In this document: one piece after another, positions 33,179-40,751 of the stretch | How the letters are laid out: every line of letters starts with the position of its first letter | Numbering within the stretch: position 1 is the stretch's first letter | Origin: CAYUIS01 sp964444825 | GTDB lineage: Bacteria; Chloroflexota; Anaerolineae; B4-G1 | DNA: 43,012 nt | Direction of reading: 5' to 3' | Assembly (NCBI GenBank): GCA_964444825.1 | Contig: CAYUIS010000030.1 | Span: forward strand, 1 to 43,012 | Notes under the pieces: generated by a model | The model's database searches: none | What the model was told of the DNA's origin: nothing | Seen by the model: the letters and a program-made list of their open reading frames with translations, nothing else | Position numbers and translations under genes: made by a program

Positions 33179-34932
33179 AGTATCTGTGGCGGGCGTTAGG
33201 GTATCTGAGGCGCTACTGGGTGCTGGCTGCCGGTACCTTCCTGGGTCTAGTCCTTTCCACCGCTGCCCGTCTGGGCATTCCGCGTATGACTCAAGCGACT
33301 ATTGACGATGGGATCGCTGCTGGACGGATAAGCGTCGTCGTGTGGGCCTCGATCGCTACGGTGGGTATGGCGCTGATCGGATCCCTCTTTTCCTTTCTGC
33401 AGGGTGTACTCGCCGCGCGTACTGCCCAGGGCGTCGCTTACGATCTTCGCAATCAGCTCTATGCAAAGATTCAATCGCTGTCTTTCAGTTATCATGATCG
33501 TGCTCAGACTGGGCAGCTTTTGACGCGGGCGACGTCGGATGTTGAGATGGTGCGCACGTTCGTCGGTATGGGCTTTGTGCAACTGCTCAGTGCCGTACTG
33601 ATGATGCTGGGCAGCATGGTGCTGTTGTTCGCTACCGATTGGCAATTGGCGCTGATCATGCTCGTCCTGGTGCCACTTACCTTGGGGTTGTTTGCCTTCT
33701 TCGCTGGTAGGGCGCGGCCATTGTTTATGCAGATCCAGCAACGCATGGCGGATCTGAATACTGTGCTGCAGGAGAACCTGGTCGGCATTCGGGTCGTGAA
33801 AGCCTTCGCCCGGGAGTCCTTCGAGTTCCGGCGGTATACGAAGGCCAATCAGAGTCTGTTCGATCTCAACCTGGTCGTCGGTCGGATGTTCGCGATGGCC
33901 ATACCGCTGATCTTTCTCATTGCCAATCTGGCATCGTTGGCTGTATATTGGATTGGCGGCTACCAGGCTATCGCAGAGCGCATCAGCGTGGGACGATTGG
34001 TCGCTTTCTCGAACTATATGCTGATGGCTTTCTTCCCGATGCTGATGCTGGGAATGATCATGGCGATGATCTCACAGGCAGGGGCCTCGGCTGAACGTGT
34101 CTTTGAAATCCTGGATGCTCAGTCAGAGGTAACCGAGAGAGCGAACGCGGTCGACCTTTTAGGTGACCAACAGCGGGTAGCTTTTGAGCAAGTGAGCTTT
34201 CGTTACTTTGGTGGGGGCGAACCGGTACTCAACGATATCAGTTTCGCGGTTGAGCCCGGGCAGACGATTGCCCTGCTCGGTGCGACGGGCTCCGGGAAGT
34301 CCACCATCGTGGCCCTCATTCCGAGATTCTATGACGTGAGCGAAGGACGAGTGATTATCGGCGATCAGGATGTTCGTGACATCAGGCTGAATTCCTTAAG
34401 GCGGCAGATCGGCATCGTTCTCCAAGAAACGACGCTCTTTTCCGGTACGATTCGAGACAACATTGCGTATGGTCGGCCAGAGGCCTCGCAAGAGGATGTA
34501 GTTGCCGCTGCAAAAGCTGCCGAGGCACACGACTTTATCATAGGCTTCTCCGATGGATACGACACGCTGGTGGGAGAACGGGGTGTCACGCTTTCTGGTG
34601 GGCAGAAGCAGCGGATTGCCATTGCCCGGGCGCTGATTCTCAGCCCGTCGATTCTCATTCTGGACGATGCGACCTCCAGCGTTGATTATGAAACGGAGTA
34701 TCGCATCCAACAGGCGCTGGAGCGACTGAAAAAGGACCGGACGAGCTTTGTGATCGCTCAACGCATTTCCACGGTGCTCAACGCAGATCAGATCCTCGTG
34801 CTGGACCGGGGAGAGATTGTGGCGCAAGGCACTCACGAGGAACTATTGGAGGAGAGTTCCATCTACGCAGAGATCTACTATTCGCAGCTAGAGGAGGATC
34901 TGGTGGGGCGCACGGAGGTCCTGGTACAATGA
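33175..34932 (+). CDS. ABC exporter half-transporter, subunit with degenerate ATP site
   Basis: A 585-residue half-transporter: six membrane helices (about 15-320) and a nucleotide-binding domain with P-loop GATGSGKST and signature LSGGQKQR. After Walker B (ILILDDATS) the catalytic Glu is Asp (D498), and the switch His is Gln (Q529 in IAQRIST). These changes mark the non-hydrolytic half of heterodimeric exporters such as TM287/288, BmrCD or TmrAB, which export lipophilic drugs or lipids. The GTG start at 33175 overlaps the tetR stop and has AAGGGGG upstream; a longer in-frame reading from 33073 runs through tetR. The stop overlaps the next gene's ATG. Confidence 0.94.
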   Translation: MKYLWRALGYLRRYWVLAAGTFLGLVLSTAARLGIPRMTQATIDDGIAAGRISVVVWASIATVGMALIGSLFSFLQGVLAARTAQGVAYDLRNQLYAKIQSLSFSYHDRAQTGQLLTRATSDVEMVRTFVGMGFVQLLSAVLMMLGSMVLLFATDWQLALIMLVLVPLTLGLFAFFAGRARPLFMQIQQRMADLNTVLQENLVGIRVVKAFARESFEFRRYTKANQSLFDLNLVVGRMFAMAIPLIFLIANLASLAVYWIGGYQAIAERISVGRLVAFSNYMLMAFFPMLMLGMIMAMISQAGASAERVFEILDAQSEVTERANAVDLLGDQQRVAFEQVSFRYFGGGEPVLNDISFAVEPGQTIALLGATGSGKSTIVALIPRFYDVSEGRVIIGDQDVRDIRLNSLRRQIGIVLQETTLFSGTIRDNIAYGRPEASQEDVVAAAKAAEAHDFIIGFSDGYDTLVGERGVTLSGGQKQRIAIARALILSPSILILDDATSSVDYETEYRIQQALERLKKDRTSFVIAQRISTVLNADQILVLDRGEIVAQGTHEELLEESSIYAEIYYSQLEEDLVGRTEVLVQ

Positions 34933-36815
34933 TGTTCGGCGGCGGTAGACACATGCAGGGCGTTTTGAGTCAGGAGCAGGCCAAGCCTGTGGCGACGGGC
35001 AAGGCCGTTCGCCGCCTGCTGATGTATTTCAGGCCATTCTGGGGCTTGTTGGCTTTGGTGGCGGTGCTGATCATCATTAGCACAGGGCTGCGTTTGGCTG
35101 CGCCTTACCTGACCGGCGTTGCTGTAGATCAGTTTATCGCGCCTGGCGATCAACCCCGTCCGGCATGGCTAGGGGGACTTTTGGACGCGTTGGGCTCTGT
35201 ACAGGGCCCTGAGGGTGTCAGTCGCAATGCTGGCTTGACAGCCACAATGCTCCTGCTGCTGGGAGTCTACCTGCTTGACTGGGCAGCCACTGCGGCCCAA
35301 TTCTACCTGATGACGTTGGTGGGACAGCAGGTGCTACTCCATATGCGCACACAGATTTTCGAGTGCATTCAGACACTCTCGCTCAGGTTCTTTGATCAGC
35401 ACGAGACCGGAGATCTGATGTCCCGCCTGGTGAACGACACGCAGGTGATCAATCAGCTACTCAGTGGTGGGGTGGTGCGGCTGGCGAGTATGGGGCTCTC
35501 TCTGATCGGCATCGTCGCTTCAATGGTAGGACTCAACTGGCGGCTAGCATTGGCGAGCTTTGTCGTTCTACCGGTGATGTTCCTGGCCACGACCGTTTTC
35601 TCTCAGCGAGCGCGTACCGCCTTCCGTCGTACGCGCCAGACCATCGGTGAGGTGAGCGCCGGGTTGCAGGAGAACATTGCTGCTGTGCGCGAGGTACAGG
35701 CATTCGGGCGGGAGAGCGAGAACGTGGCCGAGTTCAATGAATTGAACGCCGCGAACCGGGATGCCAATGTTCAGGCTGAATCTATTCTCTCGGCCTTTTC
35801 TCCTACTCTGGATGTGCTCAGCACTATCGCCTTAGCGATTGTGGTTGGCTATGGCGGTTACCTGGTACTGGCGTTCGATCCACCGTTGGTCAGCGTGGGA
35901 GTCATCGTCTCTTTCCTGATCTATGTGCAGCGATTCTATGAACCGGTGCGGATGATCGCCAATCTCTACGCACAGCTTCAGGCGGCGATCGCCGGGGCTG
36001 AGCGCATTTTCGAATTGCTTGATACCCAGCCGGATATCGTTGATGTGCCGGGGGCGACTGCCCTGCCTGCTATCCAGGGATCGGTCGCGTTCGATAACGT
36101 CACGTTTTCCTACGATGGAGAGGAACCGGTGTTGCTGGACATCTGCCTCAGGGCGGAGCCGGGGCAAACGGTGGCCCTGGTGGGGCCAACCGGGGTTGGC
36201 AAGACGACGCTGGTCAGCCTGCTAAGCCGATTCTACGACGTGGACGATGGTGCGATCAGGATAGATGGTCACGATCTGCGGGAAGTGACTCGGGAGAGCC
36301 TGCGGCAGCAGATGGGGATTGTCCTGCAGGACACATTTCTGTTCTCAGGCACGGTGATAGATAATATCCGCTATGGGCGGCTGGAGGCGAGTGACGGGGA
36401 TGTTGTGCAGGCGGCACAGTTGGCCAATGCTGACCAGTTCATCACACGGCTGCCGGAGGGCTACAAGACCGAACTGGGTGAGCGGGGACACAACTTGAGC
36501 CAGGGACAGCGGCAACTGATCGCCATCGCTCGGGCGGTGCTGGCCGACCCACGCATCCTGATCCTCGATGAGGCGACCTCGAGTGTAGATACGCGCACTG
36601 AACGGTTGATCCAACAGGCGCTAGGGGAACTGCTCAAGGGGCGCACGTCTTTTGTTATTGCTCATCGGCTAAGCACGATACGAAACGCCGATCAAGTGCT
36701 CGTGCTTGAAGAGGGCCGTATCGTGGAACAGGGTACTCACGAGAAATTGCTGGCTGCGCGAGGCTTGTATTACGATCTGTATAACAGCCAGTATCGACGT
36801 CAGGAGTCATCCTGA
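34929..36815 (+). CDS. ABC exporter half-transporter, catalytic partner subunit
   Basis: A 628-residue half-transporter with six membrane helices and a C-terminal ATPase. The P-loop is GPTGVGKTT, Walker B is ILILDEATS with catalytic E548, and the switch His is H579 in IAHRLST. Its signature motif is LSQGQ (Q525) instead of LSGGQ. In a heterodimer this signature pairs with the Walker A/B of the upstream subunit, so the degenerate site contains both defects while the other site is canonical. The subunit also has an extra loop between the first two helices (about 65-95). ATG 34929 overlaps the preceding TGA and has GGAGG upstream. Confidence 0.94.
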   Translation: MMFGGGRHMQGVLSQEQAKPVATGKAVRRLLMYFRPFWGLLALVAVLIIISTGLRLAAPYLTGVAVDQFIAPGDQPRPAWLGGLLDALGSVQGPEGVSRNAGLTATMLLLLGVYLLDWAATAAQFYLMTLVGQQVLLHMRTQIFECIQTLSLRFFDQHETGDLMSRLVNDTQVINQLLSGGVVRLASMGLSLIGIVASMVGLNWRLALASFVVLPVMFLATTVFSQRARTAFRRTRQTIGEVSAGLQENIAAVREVQAFGRESENVAEFNELNAANRDANVQAESILSAFSPTLDVLSTIALAIVVGYGGYLVLAFDPPLVSVGVIVSFLIYVQRFYEPVRMIANLYAQLQAAIAGAERIFELLDTQPDIVDVPGATALPAIQGSVAFDNVTFSYDGEEPVLLDICLRAEPGQTVALVGPTGVGKTTLVSLLSRFYDVDDGAIRIDGHDLREVTRESLRQQMGIVLQDTFLFSGTVIDNIRYGRLEASDGDVVQAAQLANADQFITRLPEGYKTELGERGHNLSQGQRQLIAIARAVLADPRILILDEATSSVDTRTERLIQQALGELLKGRTSFVIAHRLSTIRNADQVLVLEEGRIVEQGTHEKLLAARGLYYDLYNSQYRRQESS

Positions 36816-36888
36816 CTCGGCATCGTGTCACACAGTTGGCACTGCGGGGCCGATCCCGAGTTTGATCAGCGGCGCCGCTTGGGTGTTA

Positions 36889-37449
36889 TCATTTCTCTTC
36901 GCCGACCTGGTAAACCTCTTCCTTGAGTACACCGACAAAGGGGAGATTCCGATACTCCTCGGCGTAGTCTAGCCCATATCCGGCCACGAATTCATCCGGC
37001 ACCTCAAAGCCCACATAGTCCAACGGTATGCCCAGTTCACGGCGTGCCGGTTTGCTCAACAGGGTGCAAATCCGTATGCTGGCAGGGCCTCTCGTCTGCA
37101 GATTGCGGATGATATAGTCCAGCGTGCGGCCCGAGTCGACGATGTCTTCCACGATCAGTACGTGCCGTCCCTCGATGTTCTGAGCCAGGTCAAGCAGAAT
37201 ACGGACCACGCCCGTGCTGACTGTGCGCTTACCATAGGACGAAATCTCCATAAAATCTACTTCGTGCCGTATCTCCAGATGGCGTACCAGGTCAGCCAGG
37301 AATATGAATGCTCCCTTGAGCACGCAGACCAGAAGCGGGCAGTCATCGTCGGTGTAGGTTGCGTTGATCTCTTGGGCCAGTTCGGCCACCCGTGCCTGCA
37401 ATTGCTGCTCCGAGATCAGGATCTTGCCAACGTCATCACGCAATCCCAT
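36889..37449 (-). CDS. hpt: hypoxanthine phosphoribosyltransferase, copy 1
   Basis: A 186-residue purine salvage enzyme that converts hypoxanthine or guanine with PRPP to IMP or GMP. The PRPP-binding loop is VLIVEDIVDSGRTL at 97-110, the flexible-loop SSYGKRTVSTG segment lies at 70-80, and the KPARRE and FEVPDEFVAGYGLDY segments are typical of bacterial Hpt. It is the second of two adjacent hpt genes, 44 bases downstream of its paralogue, and the last gene of the rplU-rpmA-rpmE-tdk-hpt-hpt run. Its end faces the ABC exporter end. GC-rich palindrome 36868-36879 lies between them, without a U-tract. Confidence 0.95.
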   Translation of the reverse strand: MGLRDDVGKILISEQQLQARVAELAQEINATYTDDDCPLLVCVLKGAFIFLADLVRHLEIRHEVDFMEISSYGKRTVSTGVVRILLDLAQNIEGRHVLIVEDIVDSGRTLDYIIRNLQTRGPASIRICTLLSKPARRELGIPLDYVGFEVPDEFVAGYGLDYAEEYRNLPFVGVLKEEVYQVGEEK

Positions 37450-37493
37450 CTTTCCCTCCCTGCGCTAGCATCCGGCGTTCGATCTTTGTTCGG

Positions 37494-38039
37494 TCATTGG
37501 TGCGTTTCTTGCTTCAACACGGCGATGTAGGGCAGCGTGCGGAAACGATCGTCATAGTCCAGTCCATATCCTACGACCCACACGTCTGGTATCTCAAACC
37601 CCAGATAGTTAACTGGCACCTCGACCTGGCGGCGCTCTGGCTTGCTTAGCAGGGTGCAGGTGCGGAGCGACACGGGATTGCGGGCGTGAAAGGTGCGTAG
37701 GAGGTACTCTAGCGTGTATCCGGTATCCACGATATCCTCGACGATGAGCACGTGACGATCGGGGATACTGGTCCGCGTGTCCATGATGAGGCGCACTGCC
37801 CCTTTGCTGACTGTGCTCCGTCCATAGCTAGAGAGAGCGATGAAATCAACACGGTGCGTCACCGTCAGATTCCGCACCAGGTCGGAAAGGAAGATGAAGG
37901 CGCCCTTCAATACCCCAATCAATACCAGTTCATCGACGTTGGCATAGTCCGCGTTGATCTGGGCTGCCAGCTCCTGGATCCGAAGGGCAATCGTCTCTTC
38001 GCTCAACAGGACGCTTTCGATTCCGTCGGGAAGGCTCAT
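37494..38039 (-). CDS. hpt: hypoxanthine phosphoribosyltransferase, copy 2
   Basis: A 181-residue paralogue of the downstream enzyme. The two align without gaps through the PRPP loop (VLIVEDIVDTGYTL, 97-110 in both), and both keep SSYG, KGAFIFL and the YGLDYDD segment. ATG 38039 was chosen because it lines up with the paralogue's start and avoids overlap with tdk; an in-frame ATG at 38099 would overlap tdk by 31 bases. No strong ribosome binding site is seen at either start. One copy may prefer xanthine or guanine, but the sequence alone does not decide this. Confidence 0.93.
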   Translation of the reverse strand: MSLPDGIESVLLSEETIALRIQELAAQINADYANVDELVLIGVLKGAFIFLSDLVRNLTVTHRVDFIALSSYGRSTVSKGAVRLIMDTRTSIPDRHVLIVEDIVDTGYTLEYLLRTFHARNPVSLRTCTLLSKPERRQVEVPVNYLGFEIPDVWVVGYGLDYDDRFRTLPYIAVLKQETHQ

Positions 38040-38068
38040 TGAAAGTGGCTCTACAAGGTTGCTCGAAA

Positions 38069-38808
38069 CTAGGGCTCGGGCTTGTGTATCTCGTGGCATC
38101 CTCGGCAGCGTGCTTCGTACACCTCGTTGGCCCCCACCAGGATCACGGGATCATTGTAGGCCGCCGGTTGGCCGTCTATCAGGCGCTGTGTTCGACTGGC
38201 TGGCATTCCGCACACCACGCAGATGGCCTGAAGTTTGTCCACCCGCTCCGCCCGCGCCATCAGCGCCGGCACGGGCTCGAAAGGCTGGCCGCGAAAGTCC
38301 ATATCCAACCCGACGACGATCACTCGTCTTCCCTGGTTGGCCAGTTCCTCGCACAGCGTCACCACGTCGGCGTCAAAGAACTGGACCTCGTCCAGCGCCA
38401 CCACCGTCGTGTCTGGCTCGATTAGTGTCCGCACCTCGGCCGTGTCCGATACCGGCACAGCTTCGATCTGCAGGCCGTTGTGGGAGGTCACTTCCCGATC
38501 AGCGTAACGTGTGTCTATCGCTGGTTTGAAGACTTGTATCTTCTGGCGGGCAATCTGGGCACGGCGCACACGCCGGATCAGTTCCTCCGTCTTGCCGCAG
38601 AACATGCTTCCACAGATGACCTCGATCCATCCGNNNNNNNNNNNNNNNNNNNNNNNNNNNNNNNNNNNNNNNNNNNNNNNNNNNNNNNNNNNNNNNNNNN
38701 NNNNNNNNNNNNNNNNNNNNNNNNNNNNNNNNNCAGTTCCTCCGTCTTGCCGCAGAACATGCTTCCACAGATGACCTCGATCCATCCGCTGTTGGGCTTG
38801 CTGTACAT
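38069..38808 (-). CDS. tdk: thymidine kinase, interrupted by an assembly gap
   Basis: A type II thymidine kinase that phosphorylates thymidine to dTMP in pyrimidine salvage. It shows the P-loop GSMFCGKTEEL, the Walker B-like VVALDEVQFFD, the lasso GLDMDFRGQPFEP and zinc cysteines CVVC and CRGC. The N-run at 38634-38733 splits the gene after the start region. The 55 bases before the gap (38579-38633) repeat exactly after it (38734-38788), so 155 bases are surplus. Removing them gives 585 bases: 194 codons from ATG 38808 (MYSKPNSGWIEV) plus a stop. GGAGAGAG precedes that ATG. The gene is probably intact in the organism. Confidence 0.9.
38579..38633. repeat. left copy of 55-bp contig-end overlap
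   Basis: This 55-base segment, within tdk, is identical to 38734-38788 and ends exactly at the N-run. It is an assembly artefact rather than a biological repeat, since both copies encode the same P-loop region of one kinase. Confidence 0.93.
38634..38733. other. 100-N scaffold gap
   Basis: Exactly 100 undetermined bases, the usual filler for a gap of unknown size. Its flanks overlap by 55 bases, so the true gap is probably negative in length (the contigs overlap). Confidence 0.99.
38734..38788. repeat. right copy of 55-bp contig-end overlap
   Basis: Identical to 38579-38633 and starting at the first base after the N-run. A shared end of this length suits neighbouring contigs from a k-mer graph assembly that were scaffolded without merging. 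Confidence 0.93.
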
Positions 38809-38827
38809 CAGTGGTCTCTCTCCAATG

Positions 38828-38875
38828 AAAAGGGGGCAGGTGCGGTGCACCTGTGATGGTGCACGACCTGCCCCC
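38828..38875 (-). terminator. strong intrinsic terminator between rpmE and tdk, possible attenuator
   Basis: On the minus strand, a ten-pair GC-rich outer stem (38866-38875 with 38832-38841) and a seven-pair inner stem (38858-38864 with 38845-38851) form a long hairpin followed by UUUU (38831-38828). It lies after the rpmE stop codon and only 20 bases before the tdk ATG, so there is no room for a tdk promoter downstream of it. Confidence 0.85.
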
Positions 38876-38897
38876 CTGTAGCTACCCTGTTCTTCTC

Positions 38898-39410
38898 CTA
38901 GTCTGCGGCTTGGGCAGCCACAGGCTCTTTGACGTCCTCTGCTTCTTCCGGTGCGGCGTCGCCTGGTAGGATAAAGCCCTGGGCGCGCAGTCGCTTCTTC
39001 AATGTTGCCATGGACTTGAGGCCGAATCCACCGAGGTTAGTCAGCGTATCGTCCCCTTCCTCCAGTTTGGCGAGCACATCGCCCACCGTCTTGATGCCTG
39101 CGCCCGCGAGGACCTTTTGCGCTCGGGTGCTGATGTCCAGCTCCGCAATCGGGAGTTCGGGGGAGGTGGCCAGTTCTTCTTCCCTCTGTCTCTCAGCGAT
39201 AATCCGATCGCGCCGTTCCAGTTTCTTCATAAAGCGCTCAACCTGGCCGCCGGAGTCTACGATACGCTGTTCGCCGGTGAAGAAAGGATGACACACCGAA
39301 CAGATGTCGGTGCGGATGACGGGCACGGTCGATCCTACCGTCCAGGTGTTTCCACAAGCACAGCTGACCTGAGCTTCAGGATAGAATTCGGGATGGATGT
39401 TCTCTTTCAC
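38898..39410 (-). CDS. rpmE: ribosomal protein L31 fused to an RNA polymerase alpha-CTD-like domain
   Basis: A 170-residue protein. Residues 1-65 are a zinc-type L31 of the large ribosomal subunit, with C17, C19, C37 and C40 (SCACG, CSVCHPFFTG) as zinc ligands. Residues 66-86 form a charged helix. Residues 87-148 (LPIAELDISTRAQKVL, AGIKTVGDVLAKLEEGDDTL, NLGGFGLKSMATLKKRL) match the helix-hairpin-helix C-terminal domain of the RNA polymerase alpha subunit, which binds UP-element DNA and activators. An acidic Ala/Glu tail ends the protein. Typical L31 has 65-90 residues. The GTG start has AAGGAG upstream, overlapping the rpmA stop. No frameshift or internal start is needed to explain the fusion. 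Confidence 0.9.
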   Translation of the reverse strand: MKENIHPEFYPEAQVSCACGNTWTVGSTVPVIRTDICSVCHPFFTGEQRIVDSGGQVERFMKKLERRDRIIAERQREEELATSPELPIAELDISTRAQKVLAGAGIKTVGDVLAKLEEGDDTLTNLGGFGLKSMATLKKRLRAQGFILPGDAAPEEAEDVKEPVAAQAAD

Positions 39411-39419
39411 GCTGACTCC

Positions 39420-39680
39420 TTATGACCGGGTGGGGTATACGCTCACTCGTTTGCGACCCCCCTGGATCTGCTCATAGCGGACAAAGCCGTCGGCAGCCGC
39501 AAAGAGAGTAAAATCCTTGCCCATGCCAACATTGGTACCGGGCTTGATCTGCGAGCCGCGCTGGCGCACGAGGATATTGCCTGTGCGGACAACTTCACCG
39601 CCGTACTTTTTCACGCCCAACCGCTTCGCATTGCTGTCCCGTCCGTTGCGACTACTGCCAGCACCCTTCTTGTGTGCCAT
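39420..39680 (-). CDS. rpmA: 50S ribosomal protein L27
   Basis: An 86-residue L27, with the conserved N-terminus MAHKKGAGSSRNGRDS and the GGEVVRTGNILVRQRGS core. The N-terminal tail reaches the peptidyl transferase centre of the ribosome. It begins 11 bases after rplU with GGAGGAG as its binding site, as in the standard L21-L27 operon. No N-terminal cleavage sequence of the Firmicutes type is present. Confidence 0.98.
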   Translation of the reverse strand: MAHKKGAGSSRNGRDSNAKRLGVKKYGGEVVRTGNILVRQRGSQIKPGTNVGMGKDFTLFAAADGFVRYEQIQGGRKRVSVYPTRS

Positions 39681-39691
39681 GTCGTCTCCTC

Positions 39692-40003
39692 CTACATCGA
39701 AATCTCATCCACCCGCAGCCGCGTATATTGCTGCCGGTGGCCGGCGCGCAGGCGATACCGTTTCTTTGGATGGTATTTCCAGATCCGGATCTTGGGGCCT
39801 TTTTCCTGAGCCACTACGGTCGTCAGGACCTTGGCGCCCTTGATCGTGGGTCGGCCGATCTCAATCTGCTCTCCATCTGCAATCAGCAGGACCTTGTCTA
39901 TTTCAACTTGCTGGCCAACCTCGGCAGGCAGTCGTTCGACCAGGATGGTTTCGCCCGCCTCTGCCCGGTACTGCCGCGCGCCTGACTGTAAAACCGCATA
40001 CAC
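39692..40003 (-). CDS. rplU: 50S ribosomal protein L21
   Basis: A 103-residue L21, with MYAVLQSGARQYRAEAGE at the N-terminus and KGPKIRIWKYHPKKRYRLRAGHRQ, given here as the basic C-terminal rRNA-binding half. The start is GTG at 40003, with GGGAGGA 8 bases upstream. It is the first gene after a near-consensus promoter and is followed by rpmA. The ysxB-type protease gene often found between L21 and L27 in Firmicutes is absent. Confidence 0.97.
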   Translation of the reverse strand: MYAVLQSGARQYRAEAGETILVERLPAEVGQQVEIDKVLLIADGEQIEIGRPTIKGAKVLTTVVAQEKGPKIRIWKYHPKKRYRLRAGHRQQYTRLRVDEISM

Positions 40004-40063
40004 GATGACTTCCTCCCATAAACACGATAAGAGCCGCGCCTGATGGCCCGGCCACCAATGGGC

Positions 40064-40091
40064 ATTATACCGAATCTTGTCTTTTTGTCAA
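40064..40091 (-). promoter_or_regulatory. rplU operon promoter, consensus -35 and -10
   Basis: On the minus strand, a perfect TTGACA (40086-40091) and a perfect TATAAT (40064-40069) are separated by 16 bases. Transcription would start near 40057, giving a leader of about 55 bases before the L21 GTG. It is the strongest promoter match in the window and begins one base after the DUF2344 stop codon. Confidence 0.88.
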
Positions 40092-40745
40092 CTATCCCTG
40101 AATGTCGGCGGGTATCAGCCGCAGTCGATGATAGGAGGGAGACGCGCCAGCCATTCCCAGCGTCTGCAGCACGGCTTCAGGACGAGCCGTGGCGCCTTGG
40201 CGTGCTGTCAATCGCATCATCAGTGCAATCTGGCATCCGTCCGCCTGTTCGAGCCACAATTGCTCGATCAACGGACGCAGGTCGTGCTGCTGCCCCCGCC
40301 GTTCGTGCATCAGCTCCGGCGTTGCCAGCATGTGTTCGATGCGAGCCTTGATATCCTCAGGTGATTCGTCCCATTCGACCGTCACGCGATACTCGGCTGA
40401 GATGATGCGCGTCTGCAGTGCTGGTTCCTTCAAATCAACGCCGTGCACCTGGCGAACCGTCAATCCACGAGGAAGCGCTGGCGCCAAGGCTTGGCCAAGA
40501 TCATCCACTCGCACCGCTTCTTCCAGCAGTGCGTCCAGCCATTCAGCCTCGCCGGTGTGCCCCAGGGGCAAGGCGGCGGCCAACTGTAACTTGGGCCGGG
40601 GATTAAATCCGCTCGAATATGCCAACGGCGCGCCAGCCCGCCGCAGGCTTCGCTCCCAGATCCGCATCAGATCCAGATGTGAAGTGTACTTGAGGGGTTC
40701 TCCCTTGGAGAAGGTTATTCGAAAGCGGTGATGTTCCGTTGCCAT
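40092..40745 (-). CDS. DUF2344 (TIGR03936-type) radical SAM-linked protein
   Basis: A 217-residue protein that opens with FRITFSKGEPLKYTSHLDLMR and continues with the SSGFNPRPKLQLAAALPLG segment, both hallmarks of the DUF2344 family. These proteins are found next to, or fused to, TIGR03960-type B12-binding radical SAM enzymes. Here the two are separate genes, with DUF2344 starting six bases after the radical SAM stop. The exact reaction is not known to me. The position before L21-L27 is a common bacterial arrangement and hints at a translation or RNA role, which remains inference. Confidence 0.88.
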   Translation of the reverse strand: MATEHHRFRITFSKGEPLKYTSHLDLMRIWERSLRRAGAPLAYSSGFNPRPKLQLAAALPLGHTGEAEWLDALLEEAVRVDDLGQALAPALPRGLTVRQVHGVDLKEPALQTRIISAEYRVTVEWDESPEDIKARIEHMLATPELMHERRGQQHDLRPLIEQLWLEQADGCQIALMMRLTARQGATARPEAVLQTLGMAGASPSYHRLRLIPADIQG

Positions 40746-40751
40746 ATTGCC

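Noticed and set aside
36868..36879. AGCGGCGCCGCT palindrome as a terminator between the ABC exporter and hpt
   Set aside because: A perfect 12-base palindrome but with no loop and no U-tract on either strand. Could be chance in GC-rich DNA.
38069..38785. Reading the thymidine kinase straight through the N-run as a longer protein
   Set aside because: The Ns are filler and the flanks are duplicate copies of the same 55 bases. The collapsed sequence gives a normal-length enzyme.
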